Source of the DNA: Ramlibacter sp. WS9
GTDB taxonomy: Bacteria; Pseudomonadota; Gammaproteobacteria; Burkholderiales; Burkholderiaceae_C
Assembly: GCF_003797765.1 (NCBI RefSeq)
Contig: NZ_RKMB01000003.1
Span: 248,001-312,000 of the forward strand
DNA length: 64,000 nucleotides
Reading direction: 5' to 3'
The position numbers and the translations under genes were made by a program. The notes beneath the pieces were generated by a model that was given only the letters and a program-made list of their open reading frames with translations, searched no databases and was not told where the DNA came from. Each line of letters starts with the position of its first letter. Position 1 is the first letter of the stretch. Shown here in pieces: positions 45,980-55,521 of the stretch.

Positions 45980-46846
45980 TCACGCGTAGCGCTTCTCCAG
46001 CGCATCGAGATAGGGCTTGTTCACCAGCCGTTGCCGCTCGGCGAACGGGGTCACCAGGGCCGGGTCCTCGTCGATGCGCTTCCTATCGCGCAGGACGGTC
46101 AGGGCCTTCTGCATGCCCGCGACCGCGCCCTGCAACGCGGCGTTGGCGTAGAGCACGATGCCGAAGCCCAGGTCGGCGAGTTCGGCGGCATCGAAGAGCG
46201 GGGTCCGCCCGCCGATCACCATGTTCATGAGCTGCGGCCTGCCCAGCAGTTGCGGCAGGCGGCGGATTTCCTCGGCGCTCTCGCAGGCTTCGACGAACAG
46301 GATGTCGGCGCCGGCCTCGCTGAACTTCAGGGCGCGCTCGACGGCTGCCTCGAAACCGTGGACGCTGCGCGCGTCGGTGCGGGCCATGATGAGCAGGTCT
46401 TCGTCGTGGCGCGCGTCCACGGCCGCCTTGATCTTGCCAACCATCTCCTCGGCGGGAATCACGTCCTTGCCCGAGAAATGGCCGCAGCGCTTGGGACTGA
46501 CCTGGTCTTCCAGCTGAATGCAGTCGGCCCCGGCGCGTTCCAGCTGGCGTACCGTGTGCCGCACGTTCAGCGCGTTGCCGAAGCCGGTGTCGGCATCCAC
46601 CAGCAGCGGCAGTTCCACCGCGTCGCGGATGCGAGCGGTGTGCTCGCAGATTTCGTGCAAACCCATGAAGCCCTGGTCGGGCAGGCCCAGCGACATGTTG
46701 GTGACGCCGGCGCCGGTGACGTAGATCGCCTCGAAGCCCAGGTCCGCGATCACGCGGGCCGACAGGGCGTTGAAAGCGCCCGGCACCAGCAAGCCTCGCC
46801 GCGCTTCGGCCAGGGCGCGCAGGGTTTTCTTCGTGCTCCTCGTCAT
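45980..46846 (-). CDS. prpB: 2-Methylisocitrate lyase (isocitrate lyase/PEP mutase superfamily)
   Basis: It cleaves 2-methylisocitrate to pyruvate and succinate. It has 288 residues with [44 protein letters not shown] (metal-binding Asp), the [18 protein letters not shown] loop with the catalytic Cys of KRCGH, and [11 protein letters not shown]. Position beside prpD and prpC supports PrpB; a related oxaloacetate decarboxylase or another lyase of this superfamily is the alternative. Confidence 0.88.
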   Translation of the reverse strand: MTRSTKKTLRALAEARRGLLVPGAFNALSARVIADLGFEAIYVTGAGVTNMSLGLPDQGFMGLHEICEHTARIRDAVELPLLVDADTGFGNALNVRHTVRQLERAGADCIQLEDQVSPKRCGHFSGKDVIPAEEMVGKIKAAVDARHDEDLLIMARTDARSVHGFEAAVERALKFSEAGADILFVEACESAEEIRRLPQLLGRPQLMNMVIGGRTPLFDAAELADLGFGIVLYANAALQGAVAGMQKALTVLRDRKRIDEDPALVTPFAERQRLVNKPYLDALEKRYA

Positions 46847-46847
46847 G

Positions 46848-48299
46848 TCAGATCACGTAGAGATCGACGTACTCGTTCACCGGCATGGCTTCCAGCGCCC
46901 GCTGGTCCAGGCTGGCCGCCAGGATGGCGTCCTGCTGCTTCTTCGGAAAGCGCCGGGCGAGGTTGGTGCGGAACTTGGCTTCCAGCAAGGGAATGCCGTC
47001 CTTGCGGCGGCGCTTATGGCCAATGGGGTACTCGACCACGACCTCCTCCACCCGGCTGCCATCCTTGAACTGCACGGTCAGCGCGTTGGCGATACTGCGT
47101 TTCTCGGGGTCGTGGTAGTCGGCCGTGAACGCCGCATCCTCCACGCACACGATCTTGTCGCGCAGCGTGTCGATGCGCTTGTCGGCGGCGACCGCATCCT
47201 CGTAGTCGGCGGCAGTGAGGCGGCCGAAGATCAGCGGCACGGCCACCATGTACTGGATGCAATGGTCGCGGTCGGCCGGGTTGTCCAGGGGGCCCTTCTT
47301 GTCGATGATGCGGATGCAGGCCTCGTGGGTGCGGATGGTGAGCTTCTCGATGTCTTCCACGGTTTTGCCGGTTTCTTTCAGCCGGGTGTGCAAGGCCATG
47401 GCGGCTTCTACCGCGGTCTGGCTGTGGAATTCGGCCGGGAAGCTGATCTTGAACAGCACGTTCTCCATCACGTAGCTGCCGTAGGGGCGCTGGAACTTGA
47501 ACTCCTGGCCCTTGAACAGCACGTCGTAGAAACCCCAGCCTTTGGCGCTGAGCACGCTCGGGTAGCCCATCTCCCCGGTCTTGGCGATCAGCGCCAGGCG
47601 CACCGCGCGGCTGGTGGCGTCGCCGGCGGCCCAGCTCTTGCGGCTGCCGGTGTTGGGCGCATGACGGTAGGTGCGCAGGCTCTGACCATCGACCCAGGCC
47701 AGCGATACGGCGTTGATGATTTCGTCGCGACTGAGGCCCAGCATCCGCGCCACCACCGCGGTGGATGCCACCTTCACCAGCACCACATGGTCCAGCCCGA
47801 CCTTGTTGAAGGAGTTCTCCAGCGCAAGGCAGCCCTGGATTTCATGCGCCTTGATCATGCCCGTGAGTACGTCCCTCATGGTCAGCGGCTTCTTGCCGGC
47901 GGCCACCGCGTTGCGGCTCAGCCAGTCGGCCACGGCCAGGATGCCGCCCAGGTTGTCGCTGGGGTGGCCCCACTCGGCTGCCAGCCAGGTGTCGTTGAAG
48001 TCCAGCCAGCGGATCATGGCGCCGATATTGAAGGCCGCCTGCACCGGGTCGAGCTGGAACTGGGTGCCGGGCACCTTGGCACCGTGGGGCACCACCGTGC
48101 CCGGTACGACGGGCCCCAGCAGCTTGGTGCAGGCCGGGTAGTCGAGCGCCTCCAGGCCACAGCCCAGTGTGTCGATCAGGCAGTTGCGGGCGGTGTCGTA
48201 GGCCAGACTGCTGTCGATTTGGTAGCCGAGGGCGTAATCGACGATGTCGGTAAGAACCTGGTCGGGCTGGGGGCGGACGTTGCTGATGTGTGCGGACAT
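46848..48299 (-). CDS. prpD: 2-Methylcitrate dehydratase
   Basis: The 483-residue MmgE/PrpD protein dehydrates 2-methylcitrate. It has [42 protein letters not shown] (typical PrpD motif), [21 protein letters not shown] and [14 protein letters not shown]. The PrpD route removes the need for AcnD/PrpF, which are absent, although a separate aconitase is usually needed for the second hydration. It is one base from prpB. Confidence 0.96.
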   Translation of the reverse strand: MSAHISNVRPQPDQVLTDIVDYALGYQIDSSLAYDTARNCLIDTLGCGLEALDYPACTKLLGPVVPGTVVPHGAKVPGTQFQLDPVQAAFNIGAMIRWLDFNDTWLAAEWGHPSDNLGGILAVADWLSRNAVAAGKKPLTMRDVLTGMIKAHEIQGCLALENSFNKVGLDHVVLVKVASTAVVARMLGLSRDEIINAVSLAWVDGQSLRTYRHAPNTGSRKSWAAGDATSRAVRLALIAKTGEMGYPSVLSAKGWGFYDVLFKGQEFKFQRPYGSYVMENVLFKISFPAEFHSQTAVEAAMALHTRLKETGKTVEDIEKLTIRTHEACIRIIDKKGPLDNPADRDHCIQYMVAVPLIFGRLTAADYEDAVAADKRIDTLRDKIVCVEDAAFTADYHDPEKRSIANALTVQFKDGSRVEEVVVEYPIGHKRRRKDGIPLLEAKFRTNLARRFPKKQQDAILAASLDQRALEAMPVNEYVDLYVI

Positions 48300-48341
48300 G
48301 GGAGGAACTGTTGGGGATAAGAGGAAGGCGGCGCGGGCGGC

Positions 48342-49496
48342 TCAGGCTCGCTGCGCGATGGGCACGAAGACCAGGTCATCCGGCCCCGTGTAGTTGGCGC
48401 TGGGCCGGATGATCTTGTTGTCGATGCGCTGCTCGACGATGTGCGCCGCCCAGCCGGAAGTGCGGGCGATCACGAACAAGGGCGTGAACATCGCGGTGGG
48501 CACGCTCATCATGTGATAGCTGACGGCGCTGAACCAGTCGAGGTTGGGGAACATCTTCTTGGCGTCCCACATCACCCGCTCCAGCCGCTCGGCGATGCCG
48601 AACATCTTGGTGGATTCGGCTTCCTGCGAGAGCTTCCTGGCGACGCGCTTGATGACCTCGTTGCGCGGATCGGACACGGTGTAGACCGGGTGGCCAAAGC
48701 CGATGACCACTTCTTTGGCTTCGACGCGGCGGCGGATGTCGGCCTCGGCCTCGTCCTGGCTGCCGTAGCGTTTCTGGATTTCGAACGCCATCTCGTTGGC
48801 GCCGCCGTGCTTGGGGCCGCGCAGCGCGCCGATGGCACCGGTGATAGCGGAGTACACGTCCGAGCCGGTGCCGGCAATCACCCTGCTGGCGAAGGTGGAG
48901 GCGTTGAATTCGTGCTCGGCGTAGAGGTTGAGCGAGGTGTGCATGGCGCGCTCCCAGCTTGCAGAGGGCTTGCGGCCGTGCAGCAGGTGCAGGAAGTGGG
49001 CGCCGATGGAGTCGTCGTCGGTTTCGACCGCGATGCGCTGGCCGTTGGTGGACCAGTGGTACCAGTAGAGCAACATCGAGCCCAGCGAGGCCATCAGCCG
49101 GTCGGCGATGTCGCGCGCACCGGGCAGGTTGTGGTCGTCCTTTTCCGGCAGCACGCAGCCCAGCGCGGAGACGCCGGTGCGCAGCACGTCCATCGGGTGG
49201 GACGAGGCGGGCAGGCGCTCCAAAGCCTCCTTCACGCTGTTGGGCAAGCCGCGCAGCGCCTTGAGCTTGGCCTTGTAGGCGCGCAGCTCGGAGAGGGTGG
49301 GCAGCTTGCCATGCACCAGCAAATGGGCCACTTCCTCGAATTCGCAGACCTCGGCGATGTCCAGGATGTCATAGCCGCGGTAATGCAGGTCATTGCCGGT
49401 GCGGCCTACGGTGCACAGCGCTGTATTGCCCGCCGTCACGCCCGAAAGCGCGACGGACTTCTTCGGCTTGAAGCCGGCTTGCGAGAGATCGCTCAT
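48342..49496 (-). CDS. prpC: 2-Methylcitrate synthase
   Basis: It condenses propionyl-CoA with oxaloacetate. The 384-residue citrate-synthase-fold protein has the PrpC-like N-terminus [20 protein letters not shown] and [10 protein letters not shown], the active-site region [18 protein letters not shown] (His), [23 protein letters not shown] (second His), and the C-terminal RPSANYTGP. The short length and the neighbours distinguish it from the TCA-cycle enzyme. Confidence 0.95.
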   Translation of the reverse strand: MSDLSQAGFKPKKSVALSGVTAGNTALCTVGRTGNDLHYRGYDILDIAEVCEFEEVAHLLVHGKLPTLSELRAYKAKLKALRGLPNSVKEALERLPASSHPMDVLRTGVSALGCVLPEKDDHNLPGARDIADRLMASLGSMLLYWYHWSTNGQRIAVETDDDSIGAHFLHLLHGRKPSASWERAMHTSLNLYAEHEFNASTFASRVIAGTGSDVYSAITGAIGALRGPKHGGANEMAFEIQKRYGSQDEAEADIRRRVEAKEVVIGFGHPVYTVSDPRNEVIKRVARKLSQEAESTKMFGIAERLERVMWDAKKMFPNLDWFSAVSYHMMSVPTAMFTPLFVIARTSGWAAHIVEQRIDNKIIRPSANYTGPDDLVFVPIAQRA

Positions 49497-49873
49497 GCGA
49501 ATTCCTTTTCAAGGGTGAAGCGGACGGGCTTGCCGCTGGCATCGACCGCCACCATTTCGAAGCGACCTTCCAGAGCCAGCTCGTTTTCGCCGCTGGCCAG
49601 GGTTTCGGCCATGCCCTGGACCGTGACGGTCATCGAGCTGCGGCCGCTGCGGGTGACGCGGGCCGTGAGTTCGAGCGCCTGGCCAACCCTCACCGGCAGA
49701 TGGAACTGCACATCGCTGCAAGCGGCCATCACCACGTCGCGGCGCGCATGGCGGCTGGCGGCAAGAAAGGCGGCCTTGCCCAGCAGGTTCAGCGCGTTGC
49801 CGCCGAACAAGGTGCCGTAGTGGTTGGCTTGCTCGGGAAAAATGATCTCGGCCAGCCGTGTGGGTTGCGTCAT
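49493..49873 (-). CDS. Acyl-CoA thioesterase, hotdog fold
   Basis: The 126-residue thioesterase of the YciA/BACH type has [31 protein letters not shown] (active-site loop) and the substrate strand [21 protein letters not shown]. It heads the methylcitrate/valine block, overlapping prpC by four bases. It may relieve CoA sequestration as propionyl-CoA or methylmalonyl esters; this is inference. Confidence 0.88.
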   Translation of the reverse strand: MTQPTRLAEIIFPEQANHYGTLFGGNALNLLGKAAFLAASRHARRDVVMAACSDVQFHLPVRVGQALELTARVTRSGRSSMTVTVQGMAETLASGENELALEGRFEMVAVDASGKPVRFTLEKEFA

Positions 49874-49876
49874 GGG

Positions 49877-49967
49877 TTCGCAATGTACGCAAACCTCGCG
49901 TCATAATGAAGGACTGAATTGGCGAATGAATGCGAATGAAACCCTTCATGTTTGCAAATTGTGCGAA
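49877..49967. promoter_or_regulatory. Probable ScfR-type operator region
   Basis: TTTGCAAA (49951-49958) is a perfect octamer palindrome. It matches the half-site I recall for propionyl-CoA regulator PccR of Rhodobacter (ScfR family). Degenerate copies occur at TTCGCAAT (49877-49884) followed by TACGCAAA (49886-49893), TTGGCGAA (49919-49926) and TGTGCGAA (49960-49967). They fill the gap between the divergent regulator and thioesterase genes. Confidence 0.5.
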
Positions 49968-49976
49968 TAGTCGCTT

Positions 49977-51497
49977 ATGAAAAAAACCTTCATGGGCGTG
50001 CGCCTGCGGCGCCTGCGCGAAGAGCGCGGCATGAACCAGGTCACGCTGGCGAATGCGCTCGGCTTGTCGCCGAGCTACCTGAATCAGCTGGAACAGAACC
50101 AGCGGCCCCTCACGGTGCCTGTGCTGCTGAAGATCAACCAGGCCTTTGGCCTGGACGTGCAGATGTTTTCGGAAGACGACGAGGCGCGCGTGATCTCCGA
50201 CCTGCGCGAAGTGCTGGCCCACGCGGCGGCGCCGGACACGATCTCATTGGCCGAGATCAAGGAGCTGGCCTCGGGTATGCCGGCCGTGGCGCGCACGCTG
50301 ATCCGCATGCAAAACCGCCACCGCGAGGCGATGGAGCGGCTTGAGGCCATGGCCGCGCGCCTGGGCGACGACCGCAGCGGCCTCACCGGCATCCAGCCCA
50401 TGCCCTACGAAGAGGTGCGCGATTTCTTCGTCGCACGGCACAACCACATTGCCGAACTGGACGACGCCGCGGAACGAATGGCCCGCGAGTGGAAGCTTGA
50501 AACCGGCAATCCAACGGACGGCCTGGTTCGCCGCCTGCACGAGAAGCATGGAGTTCGCGTCCTGCGTATGGCCGATAGCGCCCAGATGCAGGCCGACATG
50601 GGCGCGCAACGCCAGTTCGACCCCAAGGCCAAGGTGCTGCAGGTCTCGCCCTATCTTGAGCCCGGGCAGGCCGCCTTCCAGATGGCGACTCAACTCGCCT
50701 TCCTGGAACTGGGCGGCGAACTCGCGCGGCTGTCGGAAGGCGGCGGGCTGTCGGGCGAGCCGGCCAGGGCGCTGGCCCGCATCGGTCTGGCCAACTACTT
50801 CGCCGGCGCGCTGCTGCTGCCCTATGGCCAGTTCCTGGAAGCCGCGGAGGCGATGCGCTACGACATCGACCGCCTGGGGCGGCGCTTCGGTGTCGGCTTC
50901 GAGACGGTGTGCCACCGGCTGAGCACACTGCAGCGCCCCAGCGCGCGCGGCGTGCCGTTCTTTTTTATCCGGGTGGACCGGGCGGGCAATATTTCCAAGC
51001 GGCAATCCGCCACGCATTTCCACTTTTCCAAAGTGGGCGGCACCTGCCCTCTGTGGAACGTGTACGAGGCGTTCGCGCAACCGGGTCGCGTGCTGACCCA
51101 GCTGGCGCGCATGCCGGATGGGCGGGCCTACCTGTGGGTGGCCAGGAGTGTCTCAGGTGGGCAGGAAGGCCACGGGTCGCTGGGCAAGACCTTCGCCATC
51201 GCGCTGGGCTGCGACATTCAGCATGCCGGGCGCCTGGTCTACTCCAAGGGCCTGGATCTCAAGGACCCCGAAGTCCCCACGCCCATCGGCATGGGCTGCA
51301 AGGTCTGCGAGCGCGAAGCCTGTCCGCAGCGCGCCTTTCCCTTCATCGGGCGGCAGATCGACATCAACGAGAACCGGCGGCCGCTCGCGCCGTACGCAGT
51401 GCAGTCGACCGGCACCGTGAAGTTGAAACACCCGCTTGGCCAGGTCGATGCCGAGAATGTCGATTTCCATGGTGGCCCTCCGTATGAGAACGGTTGA
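49977..51497 (+). CDS. ScfR-family regulator of propionyl/short-chain acyl-CoA metabolism
   Basis: This 506-residue protein has an N-terminal Cro/XRE helix-turn-helix (about 7-62; LRRLREERGMNQVTLANALGLSPSYLNQLEQNQRPLT), a central IrrE/M78-like domain and a DUF2083 C-terminal half with RVDRAGNISKRQSATHFHFSKVGGTCPLWNVY and the Cys cluster GCKVCEREACPQRAF. This is the RamB/PccR group, sensing short-chain acyl-CoA. It diverges from the methylcitrate block. The tail is odd: residues about 479-498 are antisense to the start of an IS110 transposase, so the native C-terminus was replaced or extended by an insertion. Confidence 0.88.
   Translation: MKKTFMGVRLRRLREERGMNQVTLANALGLSPSYLNQLEQNQRPLTVPVLLKINQAFGLDVQMFSEDDEARVISDLREVLAHAAAPDTISLAEIKELASGMPAVARTLIRMQNRHREAMERLEAMAARLGDDRSGLTGIQPMPYEEVRDFFVARHNHIAELDDAAERMAREWKLETGNPTDGLVRRLHEKHGVRVLRMADSAQMQADMGAQRQFDPKAKVLQVSPYLEPGQAAFQMATQLAFLELGGELARLSEGGGLSGEPARALARIGLANYFAGALLLPYGQFLEAAEAMRYDIDRLGRRFGVGFETVCHRLSTLQRPSARGVPFFFIRVDRAGNISKRQSATHFHFSKVGGTCPLWNVYEAFAQPGRVLTQLARMPDGRAYLWVARSVSGGQEGHGSLGKTFAIALGCDIQHAGRLVYSKGLDLKDPEVPTPIGMGCKVCEREACPQRAFPFIGRQIDINENRRPLAPYAVQSTGTVKLKHPLGQVDAENVDFHGGPPYENG
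51411..51470 (-). pseudogene. N-terminal remnant of a second IS110-family transposase
   Basis: Read on the minus strand from ATG 51470, MEIDILGIDLAKRVFQLHGA matches the start of IS110 transposases (DEDD active-site Asp included). The match stops after about 20 codons. It is embedded in the 3' end of the ScfR-type gene on the other strand. Confidence 0.75.
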
Positions 51498-51705
51498 TGA
51501 GACGCGCAGTCTGAAAGAACTCCTGCCCAAGGACGAAAAGTCAGAGCCCAACAGACATGCGGCCCTCATTCGGCAGTCGCTCACCGACGATGCCGCGCGC
51601 GTCACGGCCCTGCTCAATTCGTTCTCGGACCTGGACCTAGCCGACCAGCTCGGCCGCCTACTGCACACGCTGTCCCCGTGCGACTACTTCGGCAACAATT
51701 CTTAG
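51484..51705 (+). CDS. Possible small hypothetical protein
   Basis: A 73-codon frame from ATG 51484 overlaps the regulator's end by 14 bp and the convergent merR end by four bp. Its product ([42 protein letters not shown]) looks like a plausible helical protein, not random G+C-rich translation. I do not recognise it. It could be a relic carried by the IS110 element. Confidence 0.35.
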   Translation: MRTVDETRSLKELLPKDEKSEPNRHAALIRQSLTDDAARVTALLNSFSDLDLADQLGRLLHTLSPCDYFGNNS

Positions 51706-52166
51706 GCCGCGTTGTTTCTCGTGCGATTTGTAGCGGTAGGGGTGTTCGGCCTGGCGACTGAGTGATGCTGCAGCGCCGCGATCAAGGGGCACGACACGGT
51801 GCCCCGAGTGTTCTCGCAATCCATGACCAGATGGGCCAGGACTGACTCGATGCGGCGCAGGTCGGCCAGTTTTTCGCGGACGTTCTCCAGCTTTTGTTGC
51901 CCGAGCTCGCGCGCCTCGCGGCAATGGGTTCCGTCGTCCAGCGCGAGCAGGCCTTTGACCTCGTCAAGGCTGAAGCCCAAGCGTTGAGCCGACTTGATGA
52001 ACCGCACGCGTTCCACATCCGGCATGCCGTAGCGGCGGATACTGCCGCTGGGCTTGCTGGGCTCACTCAACAGGCCCTCACGCTGGTAGTAGCGCACCGT
52101 CTCCACGTTGACGCCCGCGGCCGCCGCAAAGGCCCCGATGGTCATCCGTTCCAGATCTGGGTTCAT
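51702..52166 (-). CDS. merR: Mercury-responsive regulator MerR
   Basis: This 154-residue MerR protein has an N-terminal winged helix ([32 protein letters not shown]) and a dimerisation helix. The three Hg(II)-binding cysteines of true MerR are present: one in [10 protein letters not shown] and two in [17 protein letters not shown]. It diverges from merC across a MerR-type promoter. ATG 52166 is used; ATG 52145 would give a shorter form. Confidence 0.93.
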   Translation of the reverse strand: MNPDLERMTIGAFAAAAGVNVETVRYYQREGLLSEPSKPSGSIRRYGMPDVERVRFIKSAQRLGFSLDEVKGLLALDDGTHCREARELGQQKLENVREKLADLRRIESVLAHLVMDCENTRGTVSCPLIAALQHHSVARPNTPTATNRTRNNAA

Positions 52167-52170
52167 TGGC

Positions 52171-52201
52171 TTGACTCCGTACTTGACTACGGGAGTATTG
52201 T
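52171..52201 (+). promoter_or_regulatory. MerR-controlled mer promoter
   Basis: The -35 TTGACT (52171-52176) and the -10 TATTGT (52196-52201) are separated by 19 bp, the stretched spacing typical of MerR targets. Within the spacer lies the dyad CTCCGTAC-TTGA-CTACGGGAG, very close to the Tn501 mer operator. It drives merC and the downstream gene. Confidence 0.85.
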
Positions 52202-52231
52202 CGGCTGATTCAAGCAACAAGGAGTTGGCCA

Positions 52232-52654
52232 ATGGACAGGATAACGCGCGCCGCCGACAAGGCAGGAGCCCTGGGCAGCGTGATTGCCGCGGCTTCGTGC
52301 CCAGCCTGCTTTCCGGCCCTGGCAGGGCTGGGGGCGGCGCTGGGCCTCGGCTTCCTGGACGGATACGAGGGCTTGTTCATCAACACGCTGCTGCCGCTGT
52401 TCGCAGCGATCGCGCTGGTCGCCAACGCGCTGGGCTGGTTCAGGCATCGGCAGTGGCACCGCAGCGTGCTGGGGATGGTCGGCCCGGCGATGGTCCTGGC
52501 AGCCATGCTGCTGTTCTTCGGCCACTGGTGGACCGCCAACTTGCTTTATGCGGGACTGGCCTTCATGGTCGCCATTTCACTGTGGGACCTGTTCTGGCCA
52601 GCGAACAAGCGTTGTGCGGCAGACGGGTGCGAAGCGAGTCAGGTGGGGGCATGA
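52232..52654 (+). CDS. merC: Mercury transporter MerC
   Basis: MerC is a four-helix inner-membrane protein that brings Hg(II) into the cytoplasm. The 140-residue sequence fits throughout: [21 protein letters not shown] with the CPAC metal pair in helix 1, [20 protein letters not shown] and [19 protein letters not shown]-terminal cysteines ([11 protein letters not shown]) are also conserved. An AAGGAG site lies nine bases before the ATG. Confidence 0.92.
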   Translation: MDRITRAADKAGALGSVIAAASCPACFPALAGLGAALGLGFLDGYEGLFINTLLPLFAAIALVANALGWFRHRQWHRSVLGMVGPAMVLAAMLLFFGHWWTANLLYAGLAFMVAISLWDLFWPANKRCAADGCEASQVGA

Positions 52655-52890
52655 CCCGGGTAGCGGCCTTGCCAAGCGTGCCGGTGCTCGAGTCGGTGTT
52701 GACATGCCCGAATTGCGGCCATGCGCAGCGGCTGGAGATGCCCACGAACGCCTGCCTGTTCTTTCATGAATGTGAGACCTGCAAGGGCGTATTGAGACCG
52801 AAGCCTGGGGACTGCTGCGTCTTCTGCTCCTACGGCACGGCACCGTGCCCGCCGAAGCAGTCGGCCGCCGGCGACAAAGCCTGCTCCTAA
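52651..52890 (+). CDS. GDCCVxC-motif (seleno)protein family member
   Basis: This small cysteine-rich protein of 79 residues carries a zinc-ribbon-like TCPNCGHAQ, FHECETCKGVL, then the eponymous GDCCVFCSYGTAPCPP. In some relatives one of the cysteines of this motif is selenocysteine; here all are TGC Cys codons. The family commonly accompanies mer genes and may help Hg handling, but its function is not established. The ATG overlaps the merC stop. Confidence 0.85.
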   Translation: MTRVAALPSVPVLESVLTCPNCGHAQRLEMPTNACLFFHECETCKGVLRPKPGDCCVFCSYGTAPCPPKQSAAGDKACS

Positions 52891-52973
52891 TCGTTCCATC
52901 GACGGTCTGAGGTGTGAGCCCGGGGGCCGCTGGCGGTTCGTGGTACAGCCGCACCACCTCCAACTGCAGCCCG

Positions 52974-53462
52974 TCAGCGAATGCCCAGGGCGTGGTCGAG
53001 CGACAGGCGGCCGGCCCCGCGGCCCACCAGATAGAGCAGCAATGCCGCCCATGAGAGATGCGTCGGCCACGCGTCCGGATAGACAAAGATCTGGATCACC
53101 AGTGTCATTCCCAGCAAGGCCAGCGCCGACAAGCGCGTGGCCAGGCCCAGCACCAGCAACAGCGGGAACAAATGCTCCGCATAGGCCGCCAGATGCGCCG
53201 CGATTTCTGGAGGCACGAACGGCAGCCTGTATTCGGTGCGGAACAGTTCATAGGCGCTGTCGGTCAGGGTCAGGAAGCCCTCGACTTTGGTGCGGCCAGA
53301 GTAGAAGAAGATCGCGGCTACGCCTGCGCGCGCGGCTGGCGCCAGCAGCAGATCGTGAGCAATGATGCGCGTGAGCCGATCGGCCGCCGCGTTCCAGTGG
53401 GCGCGAAGACCACGCTGGCTGCCGCTGGCGACCGACCGGGGAACTTGAAGGTTTGTGCTCAT
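52974..53462 (-). CDS. DoxX-family membrane protein of the bufferin cluster
   Basis: This 162-residue protein has four predicted membrane segments and DoxX hallmarks ([50 protein letters not shown]). In bufferin and other DUF2282/DUF692 operons a DoxX protein is a frequent fourth member with unknown, possibly redox, function. It starts four bases inside the bufC stop. Confidence 0.88.
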   Translation of the reverse strand: MSTNLQVPRSVASGSQRGLRAHWNAAADRLTRIIAHDLLLAPAARAGVAAIFFYSGRTKVEGFLTLTDSAYELFRTEYRLPFVPPEIAAHLAAYAEHLFPLLLVLGLATRLSALALLGMTLVIQIFVYPDAWPTHLSWAALLLYLVGRGAGRLSLDHALGIR

Positions 53463-54247
53463 GGTGCTCTTTCGTCAGAGGCGTGTGGCGCAGCAGTACC
53501 GGCAAACGCGCCGGCTTGCAGCAGTGTCGTAAAGGTGGCCGCGAGGTCTGCCTGCGGGTCGGCCGCCAGTGCGCGCTCCCCCGCCTCGGCGAGGTCGACC
53601 CCAGCGGCACAGGCATCGAGGAAGACGCAACCGGCCTTCGTGATGTCGCGCCAGCTCACCGCGTCGCGAGGCCGGGTCAGCAGCGCGCCTTCGCCTCTCC
53701 AGGTCAACTCCTCGGGAACTTCGACCTGCCGGCGATTGCGCTCCCAGACGGTGTAGATCGGCTGGTCGTCGAACCAAATCCAGCGGGCCGCCGGATGTGG
53801 ACTCAGGGCCAGGCCAGCCATCTGCTCCGGACTGTGGCGGGCGAGCCATGCGGCATCGGCAGCAGGTTCATCTTGCGCGCCGTGGGCCTCGCGCCAGAGG
53901 GTGTCGAGTTGGGCCACGCCGGGCAGATAGACCAGTTCCGCCGCTGGCTCGAAGTCGCGGAGGAAGCCAGCGAACCCGCTGCCGTAGTGCAGAAAGCGTC
54001 CGTCGCGTGGCGCGTCGGCGGCCACGTAGAGCGCGGCCGCGGCACGAAACCATTCGTCGCCCACCAGCCGCGCGACCACCGGAAAGTTGGCTTGCAGCGC
54101 ATCGATGCAAGCCTTCATTACTGTGTTGCGGTAAACCGCGAACGCGGGTTGCGCTGCCAACTCCCACATCTCGGGTTGCGCCGCTTCCAGCGGCGCGAAC
54201 AAGGCCAGCGCGAAGGCTTGCTGGAATTGGCCATGCGGCGTGCTCAC
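53459..54247 (-). CDS. bufC: DUF2063 protein, bufferin maturation partner
   Basis: BufC/HvfC-type protein of 262 residues, partner of the DUF692 enzyme in modification of the precursor peptide. Its N-terminal DUF2063 domain has [40 protein letters not shown] and [16 protein letters not shown]. The C-terminal part is RRE-like. The start is a GTG at 54247 overlapping the bufB stop (GTGA). The gene name follows the published bufferin naming as I recall it. Confidence 0.87.
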   Translation of the reverse strand: MSTPHGQFQQAFALALFAPLEAAQPEMWELAAQPAFAVYRNTVMKACIDALQANFPVVARLVGDEWFRAAAALYVAADAPRDGRFLHYGSGFAGFLRDFEPAAELVYLPGVAQLDTLWREAHGAQDEPAADAAWLARHSPEQMAGLALSPHPAARWIWFDDQPIYTVWERNRRQVEVPEELTWRGEGALLTRPRDAVSWRDITKAGCVFLDACAAGVDLAEAGERALAADPQADLAATFTTLLQAGAFAGTAAPHASDERAP

Positions 54248-55086
54248 GTCGTGGCCTCTTGCGTCACGCATTCGAGTTCGGCCACGGCCCGACCCCGCTC
54301 GGCCATCAGTTCCTCGAAGGCCGGCACATTGCCATCGCGCTCGATCAGCGTGGGCCGGGCGCCGGCACGTTCGATGAAGCGGCGATAGAGATGCCAGACT
54401 TCCGGTGCGACGGGGGCGTCGTGCGAATCGATCAACAGGGAGTCCCCCAGCGCCGGATCGACGGTATGGCCCGCGAGATGAATCTCGCTGACCAGCGCAT
54501 GCGGAAACCGGTCGAGCCACTGCGTCGCAGAAAATCCAAGGTTGCGCGCCGACACATGCACGTTGTTGATGTCGAGCAGCAGCGTGCAGCCGGTACGCTG
54601 CGCCAGTTCGCAGAGGAAGTCGATCTCGTCCCACTCATGCCCGTCGATACGCAGGTAGTGCGACGGGTTTTCGATGGCGATCGCAGTCTTCAGCACGTCC
54701 TGGCTGCGCGCGATATTGGCAGCGATTCGGTGCAGCGCGGCGGTGCTGCGCGGGAAAGGCAGCAGATCGGGAAAGTACTGGCCGTTCCACGTGGACCAGG
54801 CCAGATGCTCGGAAATCAGCGTCGGCTGGACGCGCCGAGCCAGCGCCGCCAGCCTTTGAAGATGCGCGGCATCCGGCTCTTCATCGCCCGCGAGCGAAAG
54901 TGACACGCCGTGCAGCGACACCGGATGGCGGGAGCGGATTGCCTCCAGCCATCCGAGCCGCGGGCCGCCCGCCACCATGTAGTTCTCGGGGTGCACCTCG
55001 AACCACAGACCCTCGGCTTCGGCCGACAACGCCGGTGCGTAGTGCTCCGGCTTGAGGCCGAGACCGGCCGTGAGGACGTCGTTCAT
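54244..55086 (-). CDS. bufB: DUF692 multinuclear iron enzyme (bufferin-modifying)
   Basis: This 280-residue TIM-barrel enzyme belongs to the MbnB/BufB family, iron oxygenases that convert peptide cysteines to heterocycles. Metal ligands visible in the expected order are H59 in SLHGVS, E93/H94 in SEHLAWS, E139/N140 in IENPSHY, D172 with N175/H177 in [10 protein letters not shown]203/H207 in EIHLAGH, D220/H222/D223 in DSHDAP and E249/D251. It is 17 bp downstream of the precursor gene. Confidence 0.92.
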   Translation of the reverse strand: MNDVLTAGLGLKPEHYAPALSAEAEGLWFEVHPENYMVAGGPRLGWLEAIRSRHPVSLHGVSLSLAGDEEPDAAHLQRLAALARRVQPTLISEHLAWSTWNGQYFPDLLPFPRSTAALHRIAANIARSQDVLKTAIAIENPSHYLRIDGHEWDEIDFLCELAQRTGCTLLLDINNVHVSARNLGFSATQWLDRFPHALVSEIHLAGHTVDPALGDSLLIDSHDAPVAPEVWHLYRRFIERAGARPTLIERDGNVPAFEELMAERGRAVAELECVTQEATT

Positions 55087-55103
55087 GGCGGCGCAACGGC
55101 GAA

Positions 55104-55391
55104 TCAGGATTTGATGGGCGCCAGTGAGCCGGTGCCCTTGGGGGTCTTGATCGTGGTACAGGTACCGGCCGCCACGTTCTTCCAGGAGTTGCCCTGGTAG
55201 TCGACCTTCGACGTGCCCGCGCAGGTGGTGCCGGGCCCGGCGGCGCAGTCGTTCTTGCCGGCCATCGAGACGCCGTAGCACTTCTCCATCTTGGCCATCT
55301 TGTCGGCCATCGGTTTGTCTTGGGCCGCGGCGGAGCCGGCGGCGAGGGCGCCCAGCGCAAGGGCGGCGATGACGAGAGGGCGATTGATCAT
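55104..55391 (-). CDS. bufA: Bufferin-type RiPP precursor (DUF2282)
   Basis: This 95-residue secreted precursor has a signal peptide (hydrophobic residues 5-20, cleavage near AAAQD at 23-24). Its core region carries four cysteines at 38, 49, 57 and 78, in [25 protein letters not shown] and GTCTTIK. This is the BufA1 pattern in which the central cysteines are modified to thiooxazole-type groups that bind copper. After export it would buffer periplasmic copper. It heads the bufA-bufB-bufC-doxX operon, driven by an ECF-type promoter. Confidence 0.9.
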   Translation of the reverse strand: MINRPLVIAALALGALAAGSAAAQDKPMADKMAKMEKCYGVSMAGKNDCAAGPGTTCAGTSKVDYQGNSWKNVAAGTCTTIKTPKGTGSLAPIKS

Positions 55392-55455
55392 GGATGAACT
55401 CCGAGGGTTGGTTGAAGAGTGCAATCGCGCCGGAACGCGCGGTCACTTTCGCTAG

Positions 55456-55481
55456 TTCGCCGTTCGTGCCGACGCGGTTAC
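55456..55481 (-). promoter_or_regulatory. SigF-type ECF promoter for bufA
   Basis: On the minus strand GTAACC (55481-55476) is followed by exactly 16 bases and CGAA (55459-55456). GTAACC-N16-CGAA is the consensus I recall for Caulobacter SigF, which controls a bufferin operon. The expected transcript start leaves a leader of about 55-60 bases before the bufA ATG. Confidence 0.85.
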
Positions 55482-55521
55482 AGTGCACGGCACAATCGGC
55501 CGGATATTTTTGACGCTGCCT

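Noticed and set aside
46770..48320. 516-codon plus-strand frame opposite prpD
   Set aside because: prpD is complete on the minus strand with family motifs throughout.
52651..52890. Selenocysteine in the GDCCVxC protein
   Set aside because: All cysteine positions of the motif use TGC codons and there is no in-frame TGA before the stop, so this copy is the all-Cys form.
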